From contig JAWWPG010000041.1 of assembly GCA_033850885.1 (NCBI GenBank), forward strand, positions 1 to 64,000: a stretch of 64,000 nt of DNA, written 5' to 3'. A program made the translations under genes and the position numbers. This DNA is from JAWWPG01 sp033850885. Lineage in GTDB: Bacteria; Actinomycetota; Actinomycetes; Propionibacteriales; Nocardioidaceae. Every line of letters starts with the position of its first letter. Within the stretch, counting starts at the first letter, position 1. This document shows, one piece after another, positions 44,078 to 52,443 of the stretch. The notes under the pieces are model-generated. The model searched no databases. It worked only from the letters and a program-made list of their open reading frames with translations, and was not told where the DNA came from.

Positions 44078-45335
44078 TCGTGCTCCTCAGGTCGGTACGC
44101 CCATTATCCACGGCGGCGGACATGCGTCGCTGGACTGACCACAGGCGCCAGGCGACGCCGACCGCTGCCGCGTTGATCGCCACGTGCAGCAGCACGAAGA
44201 CGTGCGGAAGCCCGGCCGAGATCAGCACCCCGGCGACCAGCGGGCCGCCTGCGCTGATCCCGGTTCGGAGGGCGGCCAGCGAGCCCAGGGTGGTGCCGAC
44301 GAGCCCTTCCGGCGCGAGGGCCGCCGCCAGCGGGCTCAGCACCGGGGCGTACATGGTCTCGCCGACCGCGAACATCCCGAAGGCCGCGACGAACATGAGG
44401 TTCGCGCTGGCCGCGCCGGTGAAGAGCGCTGCCTCGAGGACCAGCCAGCTGAGCACCCAGATCCCGCCGACGACGCCTAGCAGCACCGCAGCAGGGTTCT
44501 TGCCGGTGATCTTCACGACCAGCCACTGCAGCGCGACGATCACGAGGCAGTTGACGGCGGCTGCGGTGCCGACGGTGCTCGGGGTGACGTGCAGCGACTG
44601 CAGCGCGAACGCCGGCAGCCCCGTCTCGAACTGCGCGTAGAAGCCGGCGGCGAGGAGCATCGACACGATGGCGAGCAGCCGCACGGCGTGGTTGGCCGCG
44701 AGCTTGCGGTAGGCGGCCACTCCGGCGAGCCCGATGTCGGGCGAGTCGGACATGTCGATGCTGAGGTCGCTGCTTGGGTACGTCGCCGTACCGGCAGCCG
44801 TCTTGATGAACGCCGCCGAGACGCCGAAGCCGAGGGCGGCGGTCGCGAAGGCCGGCCACATGCCCGCGGGAGTGCTCAGGTCCACGACCCAGCCCGCGGC
44901 GAACGAGCCGACGCCCATGCCGAGAGCCATGGCGGTGAACTGGTATGCGAAGATCGCGCGGCGGTGCTGGGGCTCGACGCACTCGAGCACGAGCACCTGG
45001 GTCGCGGGCGCGGCAGCCGTGACGGCACCCCCGAAGACGAGCATGCCGGCGAGGAAGAGCAACGAGGTGGACGCGGCGCCCATGGCGAGACAGGCGACGG
45101 CGGCCAGCAGCTCGAAGGCGACGGCGAGCCGAGCCGCCGGGTAGCGGTCGGCCAGCCGGCCGGCGAACGGCGCGGCGACGACGGCGCCGATGCAGAACAG
45201 TGTTCCGGTCAGCACACCGGTCGTGGAGCCCCAGTGGCGAGCGTCGACGACGTACGCGTACTGGTACGGCAGGATGGCGCCCCAGCCGAGGTTTCCGGCG
45301 AAGGCAGCGGCGGTGATCAGGCGTGCGCGGGTCAT
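44070..45335 (-). CDS. MFS transporter
   Basis: 421 aa with about 12 membrane segments, GAGGAG before the ATG at 45335. NLGWGAILPYQYAYVV at the start and the loop motif FAGRLADRYPAARLAV match drug-resistance-type MFS exporters. It is divergent from the marR-like gene with an AT-rich palindromic region between, so it is the likely regulated target. The substrate is unknown. Confidence 0.92.
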   Translation of the reverse strand: MTRARLITAAAFAGNLGWGAILPYQYAYVVDARHWGSTTGVLTGTLFCIGAVVAAPFAGRLADRYPAARLAVAFELLAAVACLAMGAASTSLLFLAGMLVFGGAVTAAAPATQVLVLECVEPQHRRAIFAYQFTAMALGMGVGSFAAGWVVDLSTPAGMWPAFATAALGFGVSAAFIKTAAGTATYPSSDLSIDMSDSPDIGLAGVAAYRKLAANHAVRLLAIVSMLLAAGFYAQFETGLPAFALQSLHVTPSTVGTAAAVNCLVIVALQWLVVKITGKNPAAVLLGVVGGIWVLSWLVLEAALFTGAASANLMFVAAFGMFAVGETMYAPVLSPLAAALAPEGLVGTTLGSLAALRTGISAGGPLVAGVLISAGLPHVFVLLHVAINAAAVGVAWRLWSVQRRMSAAVDNGRTDLRSTSA

Positions 45336-45433
45336 GGTCTCAACTCCTCGGGCGGGTCGCGGCGCCCGAAACGGGTGCCTGGACGTCATGGACGGGTTCC
45401 GCCTGACAGCGGCGATCCCCTGTTAGATATCAT

Positions 45434-45470
45434 ACTCTTCGATTCAAGAGATTTCGATATCGAAGTCTAT
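45434..45470. promoter_or_regulatory. Likely MarR operator region
   Basis: This is the most AT-rich stretch nearby. It contains the perfect 12-bp palindrome TTCGATATCGAA (45453-45464) and the imperfect inverted repeat CTCTT/AAGAG around it (45435-45450). It lies between the divergent MFS (45335) and MarR (45491) starts, where MarR proteins normally bind and repress both. Confidence 0.65.
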
Positions 45471-45490
45471 GATGTGCCACACTTGACGGC

Positions 45491-46159
45491 ATGGCCCGCA
45501 AACGACAGGCTCCCCGGCTCCCTCGGCTGCCCGGCTCTCCGCGGTCCCGGCGGTCGAGCCCCTTGGCTGGCCGGGCGGCGGCCGTCGCATCCTCGGCCCC
45601 GCCACCTGGCAGGCCCCTCGCGTCTGCCGAGTCAGCAGCCTCGGTCGGACCCGGAGCGGCGGCCTCACCGTCGGAGGCGCACCGGCAGGACGTCGCCGTC
45701 TACGTGGCCGCCGGCGGAGACGAGTCCGTGCAGCGGGTGATCACCGCGGTCCACGGGCTGGCCAGGCGGCTGAACCAGTGGTACGACCGGCAGCTCGCCG
45801 ACCTCGACATATCCGCGGGAGAGTGGGCCGTCATGAGCACACTGGTTCGCGACGAGAGTGGAAAGGGGTGTACGCCCAGCGAGCTCGCCGACGCGGCGAA
45901 CGTGGCACCGTCGTCCATGACGCACCGGCTCGACCGGATGACGGCGCGGGGACTCGTCACCCGGGGGACCGACCCCGACAACCGGGTGCGGGTGCGGGTC
46001 GTCCTCTCGGAGGCCGGGTGGGACCTGTTCCGCAGCGCCATCCGCGAGTCGGACATGCTGGAGTCCGACGTGCTCGCCTCCTTGAACCCCGAGCAGCGGG
46101 TCCAGCTGGGCGAGCTCCTCGAGGTGGCGATCAGCGGCCTCGACAGCCTCGAGAGCTGA
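45491..46159 (+). CDS. MarR family transcriptional regulator with long N-terminal extension
   Basis: 222 aa. The winged-helix domain covers about residues 85-220: LARRLNQWYDRQLADLDISAGEWAVMSTLV, TPSELADAANVAPSSMTHRLDRMTARGLVTR, and the wing DPDNRVRVRV. The first 65 residues are Pro/Ala/Arg-rich and look disordered; there is no ribosome site before the ATG, so the true start may be later. It probably represses the divergent MFS gene. Confidence 0.85.
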   Translation: MARKRQAPRLPRLPGSPRSRRSSPLAGRAAAVASSAPPPGRPLASAESAASVGPGAAASPSEAHRQDVAVYVAAGGDESVQRVITAVHGLARRLNQWYDRQLADLDISAGEWAVMSTLVRDESGKGCTPSELADAANVAPSSMTHRLDRMTARGLVTRGTDPDNRVRVRVVLSEAGWDLFRSAIRESDMLESDVLASLNPEQRVQLGELLEVAISGLDSLES

Positions 46160-46230
46160 TGACACATTCGGCGTTGACCGGGCGATCCCGCGTCCTGGGG
46201 GCGGTTTGCCTGGCAAGCCAGGCGGATACA

Positions 46231-46262
46231 CCGTTTGCCAGGCAGGCCTGCCTGGCAAACGG
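46231..46262. repeat. 32-bp perfect palindrome (family C)
   Basis: CCGTTTGCCAGGCAGG followed directly by its exact reverse complement. Partial copies flank it: GTTTGCCTGGCAAGCCAGGC at 46204-46223 and GGCCTGCCAGGCAAACG from 46274. It lies between the convergent marR and M18 peptidase genes. It could act as a two-way terminator but lacks a T run. Confidence 0.93.
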
Positions 46263-46338
46263 TGCACTTGACTGGCCTGCCAGGCAAACGCGCCGGAGGG
46301 GGGCAGGCGGCGACTTCCGCCGCCGCCTCAGGGGTCGA

Positions 46339-46440
46339 GTGCCGGCCCAGCGCTGGCCGCGTTTGGGTGGTGCACCACTCAGATACCCCTCAAGCCACTC
46401 AGATTTGGGTGGCGTGAGGGCTGCTTGGGTGGCGCACCAC
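46339..46440 (-). repeat. 102-bp dispersed repeat (family D), inverted copy
   Basis: The reverse complement aligns without gaps to 52274-52375 with 10 mismatches in 102 positions. It includes the palindromic core GTGGTGCACCAC and several decaying GGGTGG/CCACTC units that run on to about 46500. Together with family C it fills the gap between marR and the M18 peptidase gene. Confidence 0.93.
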
Positions 46441-46523
46441 TCAAGCGCCCGCCACTCAACTGCTCGCCCACTCAAGCGCCCGCCACTCAGGCAGCTACTC
46501 GCCGCCCAGGCACCCCTGCGGCA

Positions 46524-47831
46524 TCAGATCGCAGGGGAGAGGAAGGCGGCCAGCGCGCCCGCGTACATGGCGGGGTCGAGTGCCCCGCAGAGCTCGCGGG
46601 CCGAGTGCATGGACAAGGTGGCGGCGCCGAAGTCGACCGTCGTTGCTCCCGTGAGGGCAGCGGTCATCGGCCCGACCGTCGAACCGCAGGGCAGGTCGGA
46701 GCGGCTCACGAACGTCTGGACCGGTACGCCGGCCTGCTCGCACGCCATCATGAACGCCGCCGCACCGACGCCGTCCGTGGCATAGCGGAGCTTGTTGTTG
46801 ATCTTGAGAACCGGGCCGCCGTTGACCGCGATCTGGTGCTGTGGCTCGTGCCGGTCCGCGTAGTTGGGGTGGGTCGCATGCGCCATGTCGCCGGACGCGA
46901 TGACGGTGCCGGCGAGGGCTCTGAAGTAATCCGCCCGGCCCCCACCGCGCGCCAGCACGATGCGCTCGAGCACCGCAGGCAGCAGCGTCGAGAACGCCCC
47001 GCGCTCCGACATGCTGCCGTTCTCCTCGTGGTCGAAGAGCACCAGGACCGGCACTCGGGGGGTCACCGGAGCCTCGGCAACGGCAGAGGTGAGGGCTCGC
47101 AGGCCCGCGTAGCTCGTCGCCAGGTTGTCGAGACGGGGTGCCGCCAGCAGCTCACGATCCGGGCCGATCCGCCGCGAGGGTGTGAGGTCGTGCGTCATGA
47201 TGTCCCAGCCGAGGACGTCCTCACGCTCGCACTCCAGGGTGTCCGCGAGCATGGCCTGGAAGTCACCGGGCTCGGTTCCCACGCCCCAGATGGGCGACAG
47301 GTGCTGCTGAGGGTTCAGCTTCACGCCGTCCTCGTTGATGTTCCCCCGGTCGAGATGGATGGCGAGCTGGGCCACCCGGAGAACCGGGTCGCCGACCACG
47401 AGTAGCCGCTCCGCGACACCGTCGGTGTCACGGACCACGACGCGTCCCGACAGCCCGAGATCCCGGTCGAGCCACGAGTTGAGCAGCGGCCCGCCGTACA
47501 CCTCCACCCCGAGCAGCCGCCAGCCCGCCCGGGAGAGGTCGGGGTGCGGCTTGATCCGTAGGTTGGGGCTGTCGGTGTGGGCGCCGACGACCCGGTACGG
47601 CGTAGCCGGCCCGCCGGCGTACTCGGTGCTCCAGGCGACCAGTGACCCTCCGCGCACCGTGTAGTAGCGCCCGGGCTCCGATGGCCACTGATCGGTCTCG
47701 TCGAGGTTGGTGAAGCCGCTTGCATCGAGGCGGACTCCCGCTTCGGCGCAGGCGTGGAACGGCGAGGGCGAGGCGTCGACGAACGCGCAGAGTCCCGCCG
47801 CCTCGGCGTCGGTCTCGAAGGTGTGGGCCAT
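46524..47831 (-). CDS. apeB: M18 family aminopeptidase
   Basis: 435 aa. Metal-binding and catalytic blocks: VGAHTDSPNLRIKP, LDNLATSYAGLRAL, VLVLFDHEENGSMS and SGDMAHATHPNY, as in DapA/ApeB-type aspartyl or general aminopeptidases that form cytoplasmic dodecamers. The ATG at 47831 starts at the usual position (SPSPFHACAEAG at residue 21). Confidence 0.95.
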   Translation of the reverse strand: MAHTFETDAEAAGLCAFVDASPSPFHACAEAGVRLDASGFTNLDETDQWPSEPGRYYTVRGGSLVAWSTEYAGGPATPYRVVGAHTDSPNLRIKPHPDLSRAGWRLLGVEVYGGPLLNSWLDRDLGLSGRVVVRDTDGVAERLLVVGDPVLRVAQLAIHLDRGNINEDGVKLNPQQHLSPIWGVGTEPGDFQAMLADTLECEREDVLGWDIMTHDLTPSRRIGPDRELLAAPRLDNLATSYAGLRALTSAVAEAPVTPRVPVLVLFDHEENGSMSERGAFSTLLPAVLERIVLARGGGRADYFRALAGTVIASGDMAHATHPNYADRHEPQHQIAVNGGPVLKINNKLRYATDGVGAAAFMMACEQAGVPVQTFVSRSDLPCGSTVGPMTAALTGATTVDFGAATLSMHSARELCGALDPAMYAGALAAFLSPAI

Positions 47832-47905
47832 GGGCCGACTCTGGCAGATGCGACCTCACCAGCGCCGCACGGGGCTGATGCGCCCGGGGTGTAGGTTCGG
47901 CCGAC

Positions 47906-49144
47906 GTGTTCGGCCTGGCCATCTCCATCCTGCTCCTGCTGGTGGTGCTGTCGGTTGCCGTCACCAAGCCGCGCCGACCGCCGGACTGGTCGGTTGCGGT
48001 CGGTGCCGCTGCCTTGGTGCTTGCCGTTGGGGCCGTCAGCTGGCACCAGGCCATGGACGAGCTGAGGCTGCTCGCGCCCGTACTGGTGTTTCTCGCGGCG
48101 GTCCTGGTCCTCGGTGCCGCGTGCGCTCATGAGGGAGTCTTCCGGGCGGTCGGTGGTTGGCTCGCCGGGTCGCGAGGGGGGACGGGCATGCTCCTGGTCT
48201 GGGTGTTCGTCGTGGCGGCCGCTGTCACCAGCGTGCTCAGCCTGGACGCCACCGTTGTGCTGCTGACCCCGGTCGTGCTCAGCGCGGCTGGTCAGCTGGG
48301 TGTCTCGCCGCGTCCCTACGTCTATGCGACCGCCCACGTCGCCAACTCCGGTTCGCTCCTGCTGCCGACCGGAAACCTGACCAACCTGTTGGCGTTGAAC
48401 GCCGCGGGACTCACGCTCGTGCACTTTGCCGCGTTGATGGTGCTGCCCTGGCTGCTGGTGCTGGCCGTGGAGTACGTCGTCCTGCGCACCTTCTTCCGCG
48501 CCGACATTCACGAGACCTCGCCAGCGAGAACCATCGGCCGCGACGAGGTAGCAACGCCGTGGTTCGCCCTGGTCGTGCTGGCGCTGACGCTGGCCGGGTT
48601 CGTGACCACCTCGTTCGCGGGAATCCAGCCGTACTGGGCCGCGATCGCCGGCGCGCTCGTGCTCGCGGCGCATGCGTTCTCCACAGGGAAGGCGCGACCA
48701 GTCGACGTGGCTCGCGCGGCTGATGTCCCGTTCCTGGTGTTCGTGCTCGGGCTCGCCGTCGTCGTACGGGCGACCGTCGAGAACGGGCTGGGGGGCGCAT
48801 CATCCAGGTTGCTGCCGGCCGACGAGTCGTTCCTCTCCCTGCTCGTCATGGCGACCGTGGCGACGGTGCTGGCAAACGTCGTCAACAACCTGCCTGCGCT
48901 GCTGATCCTGCTCCCGACCGCCGGCTCGGTCGGGTCCCTTGCCGTCCTCGCGGTGCTGATCGGCGTCAACGTGGGCCCCAACCTCACGTACCCGGGCTCC
49001 CTGGCGACGCTGCTGTGGCGTCGCGTGCTGCGCGAGCACGGCCTCGTGCCGTCGCTGCGGCGCTTCACCGTGCTCGGGCTCGCGACAGTTCCGGCCGCCA
49101 TCGTGGTGGGCGTGGCCGGACTGTGGTTAGGTGGCCAGGCATGA
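47906..49144 (+). CDS. SLC13/ArsB-like anion permease
   Basis: 412 aa, GTG start, about 11 membrane segments. SVLSLDATVVLLTPVVLSAA, HVANSGSLLLPTGNLTNLLAL and VVNNLPALLILLPT follow the ArsB/NhaD/SLC13 ion transporter layout, with the paired hairpin motifs. Homologues are often named arsenic transporters but no ars gene is nearby, so the ion is uncertain. It overlaps the CDF gene by 4 nt. Confidence 0.87.
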   Translation: MFGLAISILLLLVVLSVAVTKPRRPPDWSVAVGAAALVLAVGAVSWHQAMDELRLLAPVLVFLAAVLVLGAACAHEGVFRAVGGWLAGSRGGTGMLLVWVFVVAAAVTSVLSLDATVVLLTPVVLSAAGQLGVSPRPYVYATAHVANSGSLLLPTGNLTNLLALNAAGLTLVHFAALMVLPWLLVLAVEYVVLRTFFRADIHETSPARTIGRDEVATPWFALVVLALTLAGFVTTSFAGIQPYWAAIAGALVLAAHAFSTGKARPVDVARAADVPFLVFVLGLAVVVRATVENGLGGASSRLLPADESFLSLLVMATVATVLANVVNNLPALLILLPTAGSVGSLAVLAVLIGVNVGPNLTYPGSLATLLWRRVLREHGLVPSLRRFTVLGLATVPAAIVVGVAGLWLGGQA

Positions 49145-50049
49145 CGGTCGTGATCGCCTTCCTGGCCAATGTCCTCGTCGGGGTCGCGAAGACGGTCGCC
49201 GCCTTCATCTCCGGCTCGGCGTCGATGGCCGCCGAGGCGGCGCACTCCTGGGCCGATGTCGGCAACGAGGCCTTTCTGCTGATGGCCGACCGACGTAGCC
49301 GCGGCGGGCCGACCGAGGAGCACCCGCTGGGCTACGGTCGCGAGTCGTACGTGTGGTCCATGTTCGCGGCGATCGGGTTGTTCACCGCAGGGGCCGTGGT
49401 CTCGGTGATGCGGGGTATCCAGGAGCTCTTCCAACAAGAGTCCGCCGGCGACTTCACCATCGCGTACGTCGTGCTCGTGGTCGCGTTCGTCCTCGAGGGG
49501 ATCTCGTTCGCGCAGGCCTTCCGGCGCGCCCGGCGCGAGGCCGCGGAGGTCGACCGCGACGTGCTCGAGCATGCGCTGGTGACCTCGGACCCGACCCTGC
49601 GCGCCGTGCTGGCGGAGGACGCGGCCGCGCTCGTCGGCCTCGTCATCGCCGCGGGCGGGGTGACGGCACACCAGGTGACCGGGTCTGCCGTACCCGACGC
49701 GATCGGGTCGATCCTGGTGGGTCTCCTGCTCGGCGTCGTCGGCGTCGTGCTGATCGACCGGAACCGACGGTTCCTGGTCGGACAGTCCGTGCCGCGGCCG
49801 ATCCGGGCCCAGACGGTCGCGGCGCTCAGCTCCTACGAGGAGGTCGAGCGGGTGACGTTCCTTCGGATGGAGTTCATCGGCCCGCGCCAGATGTACATCG
49901 TCGGCAGCGTCGACCTGGTCGGCGACAACGTCGAGTCGAGCATCGCCGAGACGCTCCGTACGCTGGAGCGCCGGCTGGAGGCACGTCCGAGCGTCGCTGA
50001 GGCGGTCCTCACCGTATCCCGGGTGGACGAGCCCGCCATCGAGGCTTGA
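49141..50049 (+). CDS. Cation diffusion facilitator family transporter
   Basis: 302 aa, ATG overlapping the previous stop. Metal-site helices SMAAEAAHSWADVGNEAFLL (HxxxD) and AEDAAALVGLVIAAGG (Asp), plus the His in EEHPLGYGRE, mark a CDF exporter of divalent metals such as zinc or manganese. The cytosolic C-terminal domain ends VLTVSRVDEP. It is co-expressed with the anion permease. Confidence 0.92.
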   Translation: MTVVIAFLANVLVGVAKTVAAFISGSASMAAEAAHSWADVGNEAFLLMADRRSRGGPTEEHPLGYGRESYVWSMFAAIGLFTAGAVVSVMRGIQELFQQESAGDFTIAYVVLVVAFVLEGISFAQAFRRARREAAEVDRDVLEHALVTSDPTLRAVLAEDAAALVGLVIAAGGVTAHQVTGSAVPDAIGSILVGLLLGVVGVVLIDRNRRFLVGQSVPRPIRAQTVAALSSYEEVERVTFLRMEFIGPRQMYIVGSVDLVGDNVESSIAETLRTLERRLEARPSVAEAVLTVSRVDEPAIEA

Positions 50050-50109
50050 CGACGAAGGGATACCCGGGGCATCAGCGTGGTGAAGATGGAGCGGGTGCAA
50101 GCGCTGGGA

Positions 50110-51096
50110 TCAGGGTTTGACGCGGTAGACGCCGCCTTCGAGGTATGACGACACGTACGCCGTACCCCCGATGAGAACCAGGTCGATGTTGGCGCGGTCG
50201 TAAAGCTGGTCGACCGTGCCGAGGCGCTCTCGTCGCAGGAGGGTCCGGCTCGAGGGGTCGAAAACGGCGAGCGTGGGGCCTTTCTGCAGCGCAACCAGCA
50301 GCCGACCGTGTTGACCCGCACCGATGGCGTCGGGCGCGTCGGGGAGCGGTGTGTCGGACGTCTTGGCGAGGGTGCGCCTGTCGACTCCGACGAGAAGGTC
50401 GGAGGAGGTGCAGGCGACCCACACGGTCTCAGCCTCGACCAGCATGCCCTGGGGGCCGTCACACAGCCGAGCCGAGCGGCGGATGTCGCCGCTGACGGGG
50501 TCCACCGAGATGATCCGGCCCGACGCGAAGTCGCTCACCCACAGCGCGCCGGCGCCAGCCTCCACCAGCCGCGGAGCCTCGCCGACGCGGTACCGGTGGA
50601 CGATCTTGCCGCTTTGTGGATCGACCCGGACCAGCTCAGCCGACACCTGGAGGACGACCCAGAGGGAGCCGAACGCCGCGGTCACACCCTCCGGCTCCGA
50701 GCCCAGGCGGATCGTCTTCGTGACCTTGCCGGTCCGGCTGTCGAGCCGGACCAGGTTGCCATCGGTGAACACGGTCACCCAGACGGCACCACCTGCCATG
50801 GCCAGCCGCAGCGGCGCCGCGCCCACCGCTGTGGTGAGGTCGACCCGGGTGCCTCCCGCGCTGAGCCGGCTGACGGTCCCCGCGTCGGCGTTCGCCACCC
50901 AGACGCGACCCCGGGTGTCGACGGCGAGACCGACGGGGCCCGGCGCGGTCTTGACGAGGTCCCCCCGGGTCTGGCCACCAGCGGTGGTGGTCGCACGATC
51001 CAGGCTGGACCCGTCGGTGCCGACAGGCGAGGAGCTGCCGCCGCATGCGCCCGACACCAGCAGTGCGGCGCACGCGAGGGACAGTCGAAGGCCCAT
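50110..51096 (-). CDS. Lipoprotein with YncE/YVTN-type beta-propeller
   Basis: 328 aa. Signal peptide with a lipobox-like SGAC (Cys18), then repeated blades of about 42 residues: PGPVGLAVDTRGRVWVANADAGTVSRL, APLRLAMAGGAVWVTVFTDGNLVRLD, EPEGVTAAFGSLWVVLQVSAELVRVD and so on, giving six or seven blades. It is likely an extracytoplasmic binding scaffold. No partner is evident; the upstream regulator gene is on the same strand. Confidence 0.85.
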   Translation of the reverse strand: MGLRLSLACAALLVSGACGGSSSPVGTDGSSLDRATTTAGGQTRGDLVKTAPGPVGLAVDTRGRVWVANADAGTVSRLSAGGTRVDLTTAVGAAPLRLAMAGGAVWVTVFTDGNLVRLDSRTGKVTKTIRLGSEPEGVTAAFGSLWVVLQVSAELVRVDPQSGKIVHRYRVGEAPRLVEAGAGALWVSDFASGRIISVDPVSGDIRRSARLCDGPQGMLVEAETVWVACTSSDLLVGVDRRTLAKTSDTPLPDAPDAIGAGQHGRLLVALQKGPTLAVFDPSSRTLLRRERLGTVDQLYDRANIDLVLIGGTAYVSSYLEGGVYRVKP

Positions 51097-51125
51097 GGGG
51101 GGACCGTAGGCGCATCAAGCAGCCT

Positions 51126-51143
51126 TGTCGAGATTTTTCGACA
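51126..51143. promoter_or_regulatory. Short inverted repeat upstream of the propeller lipoprotein
   Basis: TGTCGA (51126-51131) and TCGACA (51138-51143) flank GATTTT in the 51-nt gap between the regulator stop and the lipoprotein start, both on the minus strand. On the minus strand the loop is AAAATC, so it is not a terminator; an operator is possible. Confidence 0.35.
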
Positions 51144-51147
51144 CCCG

Positions 51148-52182
51148 TTACGCGCTTGGTATGGAACGCGCGGCCGAGCCGGAGAGTTCGCTGAAGCCCG
51201 CGGGCCGGAGGCGGTACAGCGTGGCGTTGCCAGGCGTCACCGACACGTGGATGAGACCCGCTGCGCGCAGGATGGCCAGGTGGTGGAGCAGCGTCGTGCG
51301 CGGTGCGCCCAGGTCGCGAGCCAGGTCAACCGCGGTCAGCTCACCGCCGCGCAACGCCGTGAGCAGTCGCATCCGGGTCCGGTCGCCGACCGCTCGGCTG
51401 AGCTCGAGCAGTCGGCGGGTGTCGTCCGCCTCGTCCTCTGGACCCCCGATCGGCGGGTGCAGGATGATCGTGTGCTCGCGCCCGTCGACCACCACGATGA
51501 CCGGCGCCACTCGCGGCGACGAGACCGCCACCACTCGGTCGAGACCTGCGGGGTAGTAGGACAGGCCCCCGATCGTCTCGTCGAGGTATGCCCGGCTCCC
51601 GATCCCGGCCAACCGTGTTTCGGCCGCGGTCGCATGGCGGTGCAGCTCCACCACCAGTGCCGACTCGGCGGCGGACGGCAGGAGCTGCTCGCGCCAGCTG
51701 TCGAGGAGCTCGAGGATCTCCCCGCGTACGGCGCTGCTCGAGCTCGTGAGGAGCCAGTCCGTCGCCTCCAGGACGTGGGCGTCGGAGGCGAAGACGTCGC
51801 CGAGCCGGCTTCGGGCCTGCCGCTTCCCCGCAAGGGCTCCTCGAATGACGTCCTCGTCGAGCAGGTCGAGGAGCTGACGCCGGTCCCCGCCGATCGCGAC
51901 GTAGTGAACATCCTCCGGAGCGCTCTCGCTCACCATCGCGATCAACCGGCGGAGATCCCACGGCGGAGCAGCCCTGGTCAGCAGGCCGGCGAGGTTGATC
52001 CAGCCGAACCTGCCCAACGCCGCCACCCGCCGTACGAAGCCAGGGCCGAGGATGGCCTCCGCCTCCGCGTGCGACGCCTGACCCGTCGCAAAGGTCTCGC
52101 GCCAGTTCGGGTCGGCGAGCGCCGCCGCCGCGAGCAGCACCTCGAACCCGGTGCCCTCGCCAATCTCGACGCGCGGCTCCAT
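51148..52182 (-). CDS. ArsR-type winged-helix regulator with long N-terminal domain
   Basis: 344 aa from the ATG at 52182. The C-terminal 85 residues form an ArsR-like domain: LLELSRAVGDRTRMRLLTALRGGELTAVDLARDLGAPRTTLLHHLAILRAAGLI with a short wing. The N-terminal 250 residues are helical and resemble the DUF5937-type partner of the regulator at 7702 only in layout. The target may be the lipoprotein gene 51 nt downstream. A 15-nt exact match to the family A repeat (TGACCCGTCGCAAAG, 52079-52093) lies inside the coding region. Confidence 0.82.
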   Translation of the reverse strand: MEPRVEIGEGTGFEVLLAAAALADPNWRETFATGQASHAEAEAILGPGFVRRVAALGRFGWINLAGLLTRAAPPWDLRRLIAMVSESAPEDVHYVAIGGDRRQLLDLLDEDVIRGALAGKRQARSRLGDVFASDAHVLEATDWLLTSSSSAVRGEILELLDSWREQLLPSAAESALVVELHRHATAAETRLAGIGSRAYLDETIGGLSYYPAGLDRVVAVSSPRVAPVIVVVDGREHTIILHPPIGGPEDEADDTRRLLELSRAVGDRTRMRLLTALRGGELTAVDLARDLGAPRTTLLHHLAILRAAGLIHVSVTPGNATLYRLRPAGFSELSGSAARSIPSA

Positions 52183-52208
52183 CGAACCATATTGGCCCCT
52201 CTCGCGTC

Positions 52209-52375
52209 TAGGTGGTGCACCACCCAAGCAGCCCTCCTGCCACCCGAATCTGGATGGCTCCGGGGGTATCTGGGTGGTGCACCACCCAAGCAGCCCTCCT
52301 GCCACCCGAATCTGAGTGGCTCCCGGGGTATCTGGGTGGTGCACCACCCAAACGCGTCCAGCGCTGGGCAGGCAC
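52209..52375 (+). repeat. Family D repeat, two and a half tandem units
   Basis: Units of about 62 bp begin at 52209, 52271 and 52333, each opening with the palindromic GGTGGTGCACCACC (full GGGTGGTGCACCACCC in units 2 and 3). The first two continue AAGCAGCCCTCCTGCCACCC; the third diverges into AAACGCGTCCAGCGCTGGGC. The 52274-52375 part is the inverted counterpart of 46339-46440. The array lies between the divergent regulator and sulfotransferase genes. Confidence 0.93.
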
Positions 52376-52443
52376 CCCGGCCGGTGCGGCGTCGCCGCCT
52401 GACCGGCTACCCTGTGCTTTCCTGACCGGCTAGCCTGCGCTTC

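Noticed and set aside
50308..52425. 705-codon open frame on the plus strand
   Set aside because: Runs antisense through the propeller lipoprotein and regulator genes and into the family D repeats; composition is Arg/Pro-rich and no domain is visible.
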